Source of the DNA: Paenibacillus sp. Soil766 | GTDB taxonomy: Bacteria; Bacillota; Bacilli; Paenibacillales; NBRC-103111 | NCBI RefSeq assembly: GCF_001428105.1 | Contig: NZ_LMSJ01000058.1 | Location: 1 to 64,000 of the forward strand | DNA: 64,000 bases | Direction of reading: 5' to 3' | Shown: piece after piece, positions 8,736-18,166 of the stretch | How positions within the stretch are numbered: position 1 is the first letter of the stretch | How the letters are laid out: each line of letters starts with the position of its first letter | The notes under the pieces: generated by a model | Seen by the model: the letters and a program-made list of their open reading frames with translations, nothing else | Database searches by the model: none | What the model was told of the DNA's origin: nothing | Translations under genes and position numbers: made by a program

Positions 8736-10328
8736 TTATTTAATATTTTGGCTTTTCACATACTCCAACCATTGCTTTTTGTACTCTGCTTGGATTTTAT
8801 CAAGCCCTGCAACTTTGGCTTTTTCCATAAATGTTTTCAGTCCGCCTTCAACGTCCGCAACGAGACCTGCTTCAAGTGGATACAGATATTGTTTCTCCAC
8901 TTGCTCTAATGCCGCTCTTTCAGCTTGATAGCTCGTGTAGTCTTCTGCAAAGCCTGTGTATTTATCAGGTGATGCAATTTTGTCCAGATCAGCGAAGATC
9001 TTTTTCACGCCATCGTAACCTTTATCGAATAACATAAACTCAGGATTTCTCCAAGCCCAACCCTGCATAGCTTCTCTCGGGAAACCATTGCTGTTCGTGT
9101 CACCGATCATTGTGTAGTAGCCGTTATCAACGGTATAGTTTTTGCCTAAAATACCATATTCAGTCAATTGATTGTAAGTTTTGTCCGTTACCATTTTTTC
9201 GTAGAAGGCAAGTGCACGTTCTGCGTTTTTACTGCTTTTTGGAATCGCGAAGCCATTGTGAATCGGGTGAACTGGCTCTGCGTGACCTTTAATCATTGGC
9301 GCTGGGTAATACTCAAGCTTCCAGTCTGGGTGTGTTGAAGCAATTTTCAGCTTCTGATCGTTAAATCGGCTCGGATTATCTCCTAAATTCGCTGCTGCTT
9401 TACCGCTTGTAATCAAATCGGTCATCGCATCTTTCGTATTCAGTACGTTCTTCGTAATGTAGCCAGCATCTTGCCATTTCTTCATTGTTTTCAGCTCATT
9501 TAAGTGCTCTGCAGAGCCCCAGTATAAGCCAACTTCTGAAGGCGTTTTATAACCAATATTCAACCCATAAGGAACTGCTCCAATTGGATCGATTGTTAAG
9601 TTTTTATATTGATCAGATAGACTGCCTTTTACATCACTATTTGCTGCCAATGGTACCATATCAGGCACATTTTTCTTGATACCAGCTAGATACGCTTCAA
9701 AATTAGCAAGGGAATCCGGCTTCGGCAAATTGAATTTCTCTCTTAAATCTTCACGCCAGATGAAGCCTGTCGTAACGTACTCTTTATACGTGGCAGGAAC
9801 GGTGTAGATTTTGCCATCAATTTTGACAGCTTCCCACATATCCTTCGGTACGAAGCTATTCAATTTAGGCGCTGCTTTCGGAAGCAACTCATCCAGTGCT
9901 AGGAAAGCTCCTTTTTTGGCGTAGGATTGGTATTGCGTCCATTCCGCTGTGAAGATCAAATCCACCGCTTGGCCGGAAGATAATAACAGCTTATATTTCT
10001 GATCCCAATCCGTCCACGTGGTGAAATTAAATTTAACAGTTGCGTTCAGATCCTTCAAAGCTAGCTTATTAATTTCTTCTTCAATGACCGGAAGATCCTT
10101 CGGTGCAGGTCCTAGCATATAGAATTGCAATTCTACTTTCTTCGATGTATCTAAACCTGCTGGCTTAGCTGTAGCCGCTGCTGCTGTTGTTTCAGGTGCT
10201 TTCGTTGCTGCTGCTGCGGAAGGACTTGGAGAACTACTGGATGTGGAACTGCTACACCCTGCTACAACGGAACCGGCAAGTGCTATTGCCATTGACACAC
10301 TGTACATCTTTTTCGTATTACTTTTCAT
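8736..10328 (-). CDS. Sugar-type ABC transporter substrate-binding lipoprotein (LplA/YtcQ-like)
   Basis: A large (about 530 residues) extracellular binding protein, the size usual for the LplA/YtcQ type that serves oligosaccharide importers in Paenibacillus. The signal peptide has a lipobox VVAGCSS, and a long Ser/Pro/Ala/Thr tether (about 25-60) precedes the folded part. VELQFYMLGPAPKD starts the first lobe. The chosen ATG (before KSNTKKMY) has GGGAGG upstream; the frame is open 15 codons further but has no site there. It is the last gene of a three-gene operon after two permeases and no ATPase, so a shared MsmX-type ATPase is likely. Confidence 0.93.
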   Translation of the reverse strand: MKSNTKKMYSVSMAIALAGSVVAGCSSSTSSSSPSPSAAAATKAPETTAAAATAKPAGLDTSKKVELQFYMLGPAPKDLPVIEEEINKLALKDLNATVKFNFTTWTDWDQKYKLLLSSGQAVDLIFTAEWTQYQSYAKKGAFLALDELLPKAAPKLNSFVPKDMWEAVKIDGKIYTVPATYKEYVTTGFIWREDLREKFNLPKPDSLANFEAYLAGIKKNVPDMVPLAANSDVKGSLSDQYKNLTIDPIGAVPYGLNIGYKTPSEVGLYWGSAEHLNELKTMKKWQDAGYITKNVLNTKDAMTDLITSGKAAANLGDNPSRFNDQKLKIASTHPDWKLEYYPAPMIKGHAEPVHPIHNGFAIPKSSKNAERALAFYEKMVTDKTYNQLTEYGILGKNYTVDNGYYTMIGDTNSNGFPREAMQGWAWRNPEFMLFDKGYDGVKKIFADLDKIASPDKYTGFAEDYTSYQAERAALEQVEKQYLYPLEAGLVADVEGGLKTFMEKAKVAGLDKIQAEYKKQWLEYVKSQNIK

Positions 10329-10408
10329 GTAAATCCTCCCTTTATTTGTGCATAATTGAAATAGGACCAACAATCTATGTTAGCTGACGGAATAACTCCG
10401 TTACAGTT

Positions 10409-11299
10409 CTAACCTTTCACAGCGCCTATCGTTAGGCCTTTAACGAAAAATCGTTGAACGAATGGATACAGGAACAATATCGGTCCAGTTACGATGATAG
10501 CCATTGCTAGTTTGGTAGATTCCGATGGAATGTCCTGACTCATCGTTACACCCGTAGAGACACCAAGCTGTGAAACCGCAGCAGCCGTATTAATGATGTT
10601 ATACAAGAAATACTGCAGCTCGTATTTGTTCTGATCATTAATAAAGAGCGATGTCGAGAACCAGCTGTTCCAGTAATGTAAAGCTAGGAATAATCCAACA
10701 GTGGCAATCCCAGGCATAGCCAGTGGAAGCACTACACGGTAATAAATCGTGAAGTCATTCGCGCCGTCAATCTTCGAAGACTCTGTTAACTCTTCTGGAA
10801 TAGATGACTTAATGAAGCTGCGCATTAATATAATAAGGAAGGGAGACATGAGCCCTGGGAAAATCAGTGCTGCGTACGTATCTGTTAACTGCAGATATTT
10901 CGTCATCATGATGTACCAAGGGACAAGGCCGCCACCGAAAAGCGTGGTAAAGTAAATATAGAAGGAAAGCTTATTCCGATACTTAAAATCTTTCCTTTGC
11001 AGCACGTAACCGGCCATCGTCATCATGAACAACCCGAGAGCCGTCCCGACCACTGTCACAAAGATCGTAACCCCGTAAGCCGTTAATACTTTTTCAGGGA
11101 ACGTTAGAACCGCCTTGTAGGCTGTCAATGAAAAGACACTCGGTATGAGGTGATATCCATCTCGTATAATGGATTCGTTATCCGTTAAGGAACCCGAAAT
11201 GATGAGAAGGAAAGGAAACAAACAGATCACAGAAAACGCGATTATAACAAGATAGGCAATAATATTAAATGTAACGGAATCAATTCCTCTGGTACGCAA
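10409..11299 (-). CDS. Carbohydrate ABC transporter permease (MalG/LplC-like)
   Basis: A 296-residue permease with six hydrophobic segments. The conserved loop ELTESSKIDGANDFTIYYRVVLPLAMPGIATV is the EAA motif that docks the ATPase. The C-terminus PFVQRFFVKGLTIGAVKG is typical of the LplC/YtcP subgroup. The start appears to be TTG with AGGAGG nine bases upstream; the alternative ATGs are too far inside. It follows the first permease by 13 bases and is followed by the binding protein. Confidence 0.93.
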   Translation of the reverse strand: MRTRGIDSVTFNIIAYLVIIAFSVICLFPFLLIISGSLTDNESIIRDGYHLIPSVFSLTAYKAVLTFPEKVLTAYGVTIFVTVVGTALGLFMMTMAGYVLQRKDFKYRNKLSFYIYFTTLFGGGLVPWYIMMTKYLQLTDTYAALIFPGLMSPFLIILMRSFIKSSIPEELTESSKIDGANDFTIYYRVVLPLAMPGIATVGLFLALHYWNSWFSTSLFINDQNKYELQYFLYNIINTAAAVSQLGVSTGVTMSQDIPSESTKLAMAIIVTGPILFLYPFVQRFFVKGLTIGAVKG

Positions 11300-11312
11300 G
11301 TGCAGTCACCTC

Positions 11313-12236
11313 CTAGAAAAGTGCATATTCATCATTTGATTTTTTAATCAGATAGTTCACTGTCATTATGAGTACAAAACCAAAGATCGACTGGAACAAT
11401 CCAGCTGAAGTCGCCATCCCGATGTCAAACGTAACCTTCAAAGAGCGGAAAACATACGTATCCAAGATGTCTGTTGCATTGTACAAGATTCCATTATTTC
11501 CAATTAATTGGTAGAAGAGATCGAATTGACCTTTCATAATGCTGCCAAGTGCGAATAACAGCAATATAATGAACGTTGGCTTCAGCATCGGAACCGTTAT
11601 GTACCAAATCCTTTGGAAAATGTTAGCTCCATCAATCGTAGCCGCTTCGTAATACTCATCACTAATGCCAGTTATCGTGGCGAGATAAATGACCATGGTG
11701 TAGCCCACATTCTTCCATACATAGAACATAATCAGCAGAAAAACCCATGAAGATGGTGTGTTATAGATGTCAACAGGGTTAGATCCCCATGATTTAAGCG
11801 TCGTGTTCACAAACCCGGTATCATAATTAAACATGTTGTAAGCGATTGCGTTGAGAAGAACAAATGAAATAAAATAAGGTAAGAACATCACGGATTGCGT
11901 AAGCTTCTTGAAAAACTTCCCTGTCATTTCACTTAATAGGATGGCGCAAAAGATAGCTGCCGCATTCAAGAACACGATAAATGCCAGATTGTAGGCCACC
12001 GTATTCCGCGTTAGCGTCCACAACACACCTGATTTCCATAAGAATTTGAAATTCGTAAGCCCTACGAACGGACTTCCGAAAAGTCCCCCATTAAAATCAA
12101 ATCGGGTAAATGCGAAGTAGATTCCAACCATCGGTACGTACGAATTAATAAAGAAGAAGATCAATGTTGGCGCTATCATGAGAAACAACAATTTATTTTT
12201 GTTTAACTCATAGAAAAATCCTTTCTTCCGGATCAT
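11313..12236 (-). CDS. Carbohydrate ABC transporter permease (LplB/YteP-like)
   Basis: A 307-residue permease, first gene of the operon, with six predicted membrane helices. The EAA loop is DEYYEAATIDGANIFQRI followed by WYITVPMLKPTFIILLLF. The partner permease and a 530-residue binding protein follow. The ATG has GGGAGG upstream. A membrane AraC regulator is transcribed divergently from the 270-base gap, which is the common arrangement for regulators of such importers. Confidence 0.93.
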   Translation of the reverse strand: MIRKKGFFYELNKNKLLFLMIAPTLIFFFINSYVPMVGIYFAFTRFDFNGGLFGSPFVGLTNFKFLWKSGVLWTLTRNTVAYNLAFIVFLNAAAIFCAILLSEMTGKFFKKLTQSVMFLPYFISFVLLNAIAYNMFNYDTGFVNTTLKSWGSNPVDIYNTPSSWVFLLIMFYVWKNVGYTMVIYLATITGISDEYYEAATIDGANIFQRIWYITVPMLKPTFIILLLFALGSIMKGQFDLFYQLIGNNGILYNATDILDTYVFRSLKVTFDIGMATSAGLFQSIFGFVLIMTVNYLIKKSNDEYALF

Positions 12237-12509
12237 GCTGTAAAACCTCCCTGCGTTATTATGTCCTGTTAATCTTGTCGGTTGCCATACTCGAATTATA
12301 GACAGAATCGTTCCGTCAAGGATACTGAAGATCTGCTAACATTTATGAACGAACCTACCCAAAACGGCCTAATCTGCATATGCACAATGTAAACTTTCAT
12401 GGAGAATTCGGCGTTTCTAGTGCTTTTTCAGCCTCTGAGCTCCCCGATTCCATTGCAAGCTGTATTAAGTTGGGATATACTTTTTTTACTAATGGGGGGG
12501 ACAGATAGC
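12237..12509. promoter_or_regulatory. Divergent regulatory gap between sugar ABC operon and AraC regulator
   Basis: A 273-base region from which the permease operon and the AraC gene diverge. It should hold both promoters and the AraC binding site, but I could not pick out a convincing -35/-10 pair or operator by eye. A run of seven G at about 12495-12501 serves as the ribosome binding site of the AraC gene. Confidence 0.45.
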
Positions 12510-14795
12510 ATGATGCTTCGAAATCAAGAGAGCAAATTTATGTACCGCAACATACTTCTCAGTATCGTTTTATCCATTGTCATTACCCTGCTTGTCTCCT
12601 CTACGATTCTTTACTTCAACTTCGACAATATTGCGCTGAAGCAAGTATACGAATCCGACTCCAACTCCTTACTCCAGACAAGTCAAGAAATCCGAACGAT
12701 TACGGAAACTGCAACTTCCCTGTCCTTTCAAATTTATCGTGATTTCGTCATCAGTAAATTATTGTTTTACGATAAACCAGATATCTACGATGTCCAAGGC
12801 AGCATGGCCCAATTGAATTTATATCGGTTAGCGATGCCTTTTATCGATTCGATTTATGTGTATAACGGAACCTCAGAGCTTTTCTACGTCAGCTCGAACA
12901 ACTTTCAAAGCGGCATCCAAACGAAAGCCAATCTTGGCGATCCGGGTATGGTCGATATCCTCGATCATTTTCAGGACTATATTCCTTTCTTGCCGATTCC
13001 AAGGACCTTCAAGTCAACCAATGTAAGTACACTTCAAACAACGACTGTCGGAATCTATTCCTATTTGTGCTATGATGCCATCAATTTAAATAATTCCTTG
13101 AATTCAGCCGTTGTCGTCAATATCTCTGAATCATTCTTCAATAAATCGTTGAAAAAAATCGCAAACAATCGGGCAAGCAACGAATTTATTATTAATAAAG
13201 CGGGCGTTCTGATCTCTACAGATGGATCCAATCCTGTACTTTCCAATTATGCAGATAAAAGCTACATCCAGAAAATTATTGCCAATGCTTCTTCACCTGG
13301 TTATTTGGTCGATAACGTCAATGACAATCCGTCTTTAATATCGTATACAGCCCCTGATTCCTTAGGATGGCGTTACGTCCGAACAACCCCTTACACCATT
13401 ATTACAAAAGAGATCAGAGACATGCGTCTCAAAACGATTTATATCTCGCTTAGTATCCTTCTAATTGGGCTGCTCATTTCGTTCTTCATGTCCAAACGAT
13501 TATTCGGTCCTATAGATAAGGTCATTCGAAGTTTAAAAACATTAGAAATTGAAAAACGCGATAACCTTCAAATTTTACGACAAAATTTCCTGAGAAATAT
13601 TATGCTGGGCAGAGATGCCTATCACCCTGAAGCCTTGAAATCGAAATTAACCTATTTCGGATCCAAAATCACCATTGATCATCCTTCTTTGCTTCTCATG
13701 GTCAAAATTGATAAATATGAAGAAAACATTCGAACTTATAAAGATCAACTTACCTTATTACGCTATGCAATCATGAATATTGGTACCGAAATCAGCTCCT
13801 CCACCTTTCACGCGGAAGGCATCGATATGGGAGATGATCATATTCTCTTGCTGCTCTCTGCGAAAGAGGCGGATTTCAAATGGGAACCTGTTGATTTCAC
13901 TGAATTACTTCAAAATATGCAAGCATCCATTTCTTCCTTCATTAAATTATCAGTTTCAATTACTGTAAGCCCGCTGCAAGACGAAGCGATGCCATGTTTT
14001 CAACTCTATAAACAGCTGTTGGAGGCCTCTTATCATCGTTTATTTAGAGGTCATGGCTGTATCATTTGGTCGGATGACATCATTGCGTACCGTACCAAGG
14101 AGTACAAATTTCCATCTCAGAAGGAAAAACAACTCGTCGATTGCCTCATGACAGGCGATTCGGAAGAGGCTGAACTGCATTATACCGACATTGTGAATGA
14201 AACATCGCTATATCCTTACACAGTCGTCCATTTGGCCATTTCGCACCTGACCTTAACTGTTAATAATGTACTAACGACGATCAACAAGAATAATGCGCTG
14301 GCCTTCCCCCTCTACTTGGATGCTGCTGTCGCTTCTCTGACCCACGTCGAAACCATTGAAGAAATTAATGCACAGTTCATTGACCTATTCAAGCAGCTTC
14401 AGAAAAAGCTAGATGAGAAGCGAAGCTCCAAGCATGTGGAGCTGATCAAGAAAATGAACGACATCATTGATCGGGATTATGCGAATCAGAGCTTGTCGCT
14501 TAACTCGATTGCAGATGAGCTCGCCATGTCTTCCATTTATATTAGCCGTTTGTACAAGCAGCATACGATGGCTGCCATTACCGATGTGATTCAAGATGTG
14601 CGGATGAACAAATCCAAAGATTTGCTTTTAAACTCATCCCTATCCGTTGCTGAAATCGCGGAGAAGACAGGCTTCACGAGCGACTCTTATTTCTACCGCT
14701 TATTTAAAAAGTATAATGGGATCACTCCGAACGATTTCCGCAAACAGCTCAAATATGAAAATACGCTTCTACAGAAAGGGCTTGATGAACGATGA
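12510..14795 (+). CDS. Membrane-bound AraC family regulator
   Basis: A regulator of about 760 residues. An N-terminal helix (about 15-35, SIVLSIVITLLVSSTILYF) and a second helix (about 310-330, IYISLSILLIGLLISFFMS) bracket an extracellular sensor domain. A cytoplasmic linker follows, then a C-terminal AraC DNA-binding domain with both helix-turn-helix units (LNSIADELAMSSIYISRLYK, and VAEIAEKTGFTSDSYFYRLF followed by KKYNGITPNDFRK). This is the one-component version of YesM/YesN sensing. I chose the ATG pair at 12510/12513 behind the poly-G site instead of the first ATG at 12399. Its stop overlaps the start of the next gene (ATGA). Confidence 0.9.
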   Translation: MMLRNQESKFMYRNILLSIVLSIVITLLVSSTILYFNFDNIALKQVYESDSNSLLQTSQEIRTITETATSLSFQIYRDFVISKLLFYDKPDIYDVQGSMAQLNLYRLAMPFIDSIYVYNGTSELFYVSSNNFQSGIQTKANLGDPGMVDILDHFQDYIPFLPIPRTFKSTNVSTLQTTTVGIYSYLCYDAINLNNSLNSAVVVNISESFFNKSLKKIANNRASNEFIINKAGVLISTDGSNPVLSNYADKSYIQKIIANASSPGYLVDNVNDNPSLISYTAPDSLGWRYVRTTPYTIITKEIRDMRLKTIYISLSILLIGLLISFFMSKRLFGPIDKVIRSLKTLEIEKRDNLQILRQNFLRNIMLGRDAYHPEALKSKLTYFGSKITIDHPSLLLMVKIDKYEENIRTYKDQLTLLRYAIMNIGTEISSSTFHAEGIDMGDDHILLLLSAKEADFKWEPVDFTELLQNMQASISSFIKLSVSITVSPLQDEAMPCFQLYKQLLEASYHRLFRGHGCIIWSDDIIAYRTKEYKFPSQKEKQLVDCLMTGDSEEAELHYTDIVNETSLYPYTVVHLAISHLTLTVNNVLTTINKNNALAFPLYLDAAVASLTHVETIEEINAQFIDLFKQLQKKLDEKRSSKHVELIKKMNDIIDRDYANQSLSLNSIADELAMSSIYISRLYKQHTMAAITDVIQDVRMNKSKDLLLNSSLSVAEIAEKTGFTSDSYFYRLFKKYNGITPNDFRKQLKYENTLLQKGLDER

Positions 14796-15730
14796 CATGG
14801 CTAAATGCTCACAAGAGTCAATTGCACCTTATTTTTGCAGAAGCAAAGGAAGTAATACGCCAATTCCCCACTCCATTGGACCAGTTAGGACTTAACTATT
14901 TAGCTAAGTTTGACCCCACCAACGAGAGCAGCAGCAAAAATTATATTTGTTATCTTCTTCCCTATTGGATGAAAGACATCTGCAAGCTACCTGAAGAGTC
15001 GTTTAACAAACTTTCCCTTGCGAATGTCTTCGTCATGCTGTACTACTTTATACAAGATGATATTATGGATGCTAGCAAAGGGGAACACGTGAGCAAGCTG
15101 CCACTCGCCAACTTATTTTATGTCCAATTCCTTTCCATTTATCGAGCGCTATTTCCTTCAAATTCCCCTTTCTGGGACTATTATGATACCTACATCCTAG
15201 AATGGTCGAAAAGTGTCACAAATGAACAGCAATCCGATTATTTCCACGAGGACAAATTTCAAATTGCCAAGAAAGCTAGTCCTGTTAAAAATGCCAGCAC
15301 GGGAGCTCTACTACTTGCCAACCAAGCTGACCTCATTCCTGTAGTTACAATAGCAGTTGAACAAACGCTTGTAACACTTCAAATGTTGGATGACTGGTCA
15401 GATTGGGAAGAGGATATTGAGGATGGATCGTATAATTGCTTATTAGCAGCTATCCGCAAGCAATTGCAGCTGTCTGCAGGTGATGTCCTTACACCTGAAA
15501 TGGTCAAACAGCAACTCTATGTCCATGATTTCTTCATCGATTACGGCAAGACTGCTGACACCCACCACGAGCACCTGCTAAGCTTGTTTGTAGGCATGGA
15601 CCAGCTGCTGGCCTTCCATGATTCTCTCGTGCAAAACATCCATCGTTTGGCCCACGAAGTCAAAGAACGAAGAGCAACTTTAGTCTCTGGTGGATTTTAC
15701 TATTTCTTGTCTAATTCTGATAGATTTTGA
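14792..15730 (+). CDS. Class I isoprenoid-synthase-like protein
   Basis: A 312-residue, largely helical protein with features of class I terpene/prenyl synthases. An aspartate-rich motif QDDIMD lies near residue 89, KKASPVKNAS near 165 resembles the substrate-contacting region, and a second acid-rich motif LDDWSDWEEDIEDG sits near 198-211 followed by NCLL. The two DDxxD motifs would bind diphosphate through magnesium. No close match to farnesyl or phytoene synthases is evident, so the substrate is unknown. The ATG overlaps the stop of the AraC gene by four bases, so translation is coupled. An NHLP-type peptide gene follows 74 bases later. Confidence 0.72.
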   Translation: MTWLNAHKSQLHLIFAEAKEVIRQFPTPLDQLGLNYLAKFDPTNESSSKNYICYLLPYWMKDICKLPEESFNKLSLANVFVMLYYFIQDDIMDASKGEHVSKLPLANLFYVQFLSIYRALFPSNSPFWDYYDTYILEWSKSVTNEQQSDYFHEDKFQIAKKASPVKNASTGALLLANQADLIPVVTIAVEQTLVTLQMLDDWSDWEEDIEDGSYNCLLAAIRKQLQLSAGDVLTPEMVKQQLYVHDFFIDYGKTADTHHEHLLSLFVGMDQLLAFHDSLVQNIHRLAHEVKERRATLVSGGFYYFLSNSDRF

Positions 15731-15804
15731 TAGATTAATAGAGATGAACATGATATACTTCTATTTGTAGGAAAAATTACCCAAATGACTAGGAGTGATT
15801 ACAA

Positions 15805-16044
15805 ATGTCCACAAATGAAAGCGTAAAAGCCAAAATTATTCAAAAAGCTTGGGAAGACGAAGCGTTCAAACAACAACTTCTAGACAATCCAAAAGCTGCG
15901 CTGAAGCAAGCATTTAACATTACACTTCCTGATGACATCAAGGTTAAAGCTGTTGAAGAAACATCGACAGAATTTGTTCTAGTAATCCCTACTAACCCAG
16001 CTAAAATTCTTGTAACATCCAATGCTGTAGAAGCACTGTGGTAA
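15805..16044 (+). CDS. NHLP-leader (nitrile hydratase-like) RiPP precursor
   Basis: A 79-residue protein with the features of the NHLP precursor family. AKIIQKAWEDEAFKQQLLDN matches the nitrile-hydratase-alpha-derived leader, then PKAALKQAFNITLPDDIKVK and VVEE-like EETSTEFVLVIPTNP. The family uses such leaders to present short C-terminal core peptides to modifying enzymes. Here only about 14 residues (AKILVTSNAVEALW) follow the leader and there is no GG or GA cleavage site, so the core is unusually short or the peptide works as a stand-alone protein. AGGAGTG precedes the ATG. The isoprenoid-synthase-like gene is directly upstream on the same strand. Confidence 0.82.
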   Translation: MSTNESVKAKIIQKAWEDEAFKQQLLDNPKAALKQAFNITLPDDIKVKAVEETSTEFVLVIPTNPAKILVTSNAVEALW

Positions 16045-16050
16045 AATAAT

Positions 16051-16084
16051 AAAGGTGTCCCGCAAATCCAGCGGAACACCTTTT
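16051..16084. terminator. Bidirectional terminator
   Basis: AAAGGTGTCCCGC pairs with GCGGAACACCTTT with T runs on both strands, between the NHLP gene and the convergent histidine kinase. Confidence 0.88.
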
Positions 16085-16086
16085 CT

Positions 16087-17994
16087 TTAATTTACCACCA
16101 CTTTGGGAAATCGAATAATAACCTCAGTACCCAAGTATTTTTGACTTTTAAACTCGATATGACCCTTCATAATCTCGATCAGTCTGAACGTAACCATTAA
16201 ACCTAGACCAGTACCCTTCGTCTTCGTTGAATAATAGGGCTCGCCTAGTTTTGCTAGCTGCACGGGCTCGATCCCCTCACCATTATCCTTGATATGGATG
16301 AATATCTCATCATTCTTTTCATAAGCCCAAATATGAATTTGTCCATCGACTTGAAACGCTTCGATACTATTTTTGATAATGTTGATTAAAATTTGCTTGA
16401 GCTTCGAGGAATTTCCATTAATATGTAAATCTGATGGAACATTAACTATAATTCGTCCACCGTTAAGCGTGGCCAAGGGTACGATAATACCCTCAATTTG
16501 ATTAATTTCCTTGCTCACATTCAATTGCACGATCTCATCCAACTGAGGCTTCGCGAACGTTAAGAAATCTGTAATAATGACAGAAGCTCGATCCAGTTCT
16601 TCAATCGCAATAGTCATATACTCCTTATTCTTATCATCCGTTCTAGCGGCAACTAGTTGTAGAAACCCTCTGGTAACCTGTAATGGATTCCTAACTTCAT
16701 GGGCGACCGATGCCGCTAAGGAACTAATCATCTCCATTTTCTCGGAAAGCTGCAGCTGATGGTTATAAAATTCCAGTTCTTTCGAATAGTTCGACATCTG
16801 CTCCTGATTAATTGCGAAACGCCTGCCTAAGATGACAATGAGCGCTATAATAAAGCCCACCACACCAAATTTCCAAAGGAAGAATTGATACTTTTGATTA
16901 TTTGCATAGTAAATGATCAGGTCAAACATCCCCATTAAAGCGAGTATGGCGAAGCCTGAGGAGAAAATAACCGCCTCTTTGTTCCCCCGTAATACGAAAT
17001 AAATGGAAACCCCAATAATTAGAATAAATTGAATGATCATAATTGTACTTAACAAGGTAAGTGTGAAAAATACATAAGTATCCATAAATCGATAATGATT
17101 GAGATGATTAAATACCATAAAGATAATAGTGAAAACCGAATAACCTATCTGAAATTTACGGAAAAGTCGGATCCATTTAAAGTTGCCATTATCAAAGATT
17201 TTCTCAAAAAAGTAAGTAAGTGCCGGTAGAAATATTGCCAGAGATATGTCGAAAACATCCAAGAATACGTCCCCAAAACCAGTGAAATTAGCATAGATAA
17301 AGGGTGTATATCCGAGAAAAATCATTCCAAGTGTAAGTATAATCAAACAAAGTGAAATCCAGCTAGCTTGCTGTATTTGTTTAAGAAACAAGGAACATAT
17401 AAGCATGATAGCAGCAATAAAAAGAAAGGCACACCCGAGAATAATACTTTGCAAATCCTGGAGTATGTATGCGCGTGTTAAGGATTCAAAATGATCTATT
17501 CGAACATCCGAATGGATGCCAAGTCGGTCCATGGAAGTTTGGAGCTTTAAATAAACAGCTTTCCCACCGTCTTCCGTGCTAAGAGGAAATAAACTTCGTT
17601 GTTCATCAACTGGAAAGTCAAATTTAATCTCGCGAATAAGTTGATCATCCATGTAGACTAACAACTGTTGTGCATATATCCCATCAATATACATGCCATA
17701 GTCTTTCGGAAGTTGTTTCGGAAGTTGAATGCGAATCCAAACCGTGGATATCTTTTCTGGTTTATCCGGCATTTCTGCTCCACTCTCAATCGTCATCCAC
17801 TGCTCTTTATCTGACAAAGTTATGATATCTTGAATCCTATCATTGGGCCCCCCCCACTTCAGCTCCCAGTTTGGAATCGTTTTCACACCATCTGGTTGCT
17901 CAGCCATCACATGATTAGCCGTAAATAGTAGACCAATGATGATAACTAACGCCATTTTCCAACGCAAATGATATTTTTGAAGCCATTGTTGCAT
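16087..17994 (-). CDS. Membrane sensor histidine kinase with 7TM-DISM-like sensor
   Basis: A 635-residue kinase. After a signal/anchor helix, an extracellular domain (about 35-180, with the WIRIQLPKQLPKDYGMYIDG stretch) resembles 7TMR-DISM extracellular modules; about seven membrane helices follow (190-400). The kinase core has the H-box AHEVRNPLQVTRGFLQLV, N-box INIIKNSIEAF, G1 DNGEGIEP and G2 STKTKGTGLGLMV. This H-box type is like sporulation kinases (KinA-E), so a role in sporulation input is possible. The ATG before QQWLQKY has GGGGGGAAGG upstream and is preferred to a frame-open ATG 30 codons earlier. No response regulator is adjacent, so it is an orphan. Confidence 0.88.
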   Translation of the reverse strand: MQQWLQKYHLRWKMALVIIIGLLFTANHVMAEQPDGVKTIPNWELKWGGPNDRIQDIITLSDKEQWMTIESGAEMPDKPEKISTVWIRIQLPKQLPKDYGMYIDGIYAQQLLVYMDDQLIREIKFDFPVDEQRSLFPLSTEDGGKAVYLKLQTSMDRLGIHSDVRIDHFESLTRAYILQDLQSIILGCAFLFIAAIMLICSLFLKQIQQASWISLCLIILTLGMIFLGYTPFIYANFTGFGDVFLDVFDISLAIFLPALTYFFEKIFDNGNFKWIRLFRKFQIGYSVFTIIFMVFNHLNHYRFMDTYVFFTLTLLSTIMIIQFILIIGVSIYFVLRGNKEAVIFSSGFAILALMGMFDLIIYYANNQKYQFFLWKFGVVGFIIALIVILGRRFAINQEQMSNYSKELEFYNHQLQLSEKMEMISSLAASVAHEVRNPLQVTRGFLQLVAARTDDKNKEYMTIAIEELDRASVIITDFLTFAKPQLDEIVQLNVSKEINQIEGIIVPLATLNGGRIIVNVPSDLHINGNSSKLKQILINIIKNSIEAFQVDGQIHIWAYEKNDEIFIHIKDNGEGIEPVQLAKLGEPYYSTKTKGTGLGLMVTFRLIEIMKGHIEFKSQKYLGTEVIIRFPKVVVN

Positions 17995-18093
17995 GTATTC
18001 ACCTTCCCCCCGGATTCCTGTAAGTAATTTACATTTAATGAATTCGACGGTGTTATGTGCTTTCCTTCTTAACAAAGTAAACATTATACAAAC

Positions 18094-18136
18094 AAAAAGA
18101 ACCGCTCACCGTATTCCAACAGGCGAACGGTTCTAA
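18094..18136 (-). terminator. Terminator of yhaM
   Basis: On the minus strand AGAACCGTTCGCC pairs with GGTGAGCGGTTCT followed by TTTTTG, just past the yhaM stop. Confidence 0.85.
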
Positions 18137-18166
18137 ATTGTCAGTGATCCAAAACGCACATCTAGC

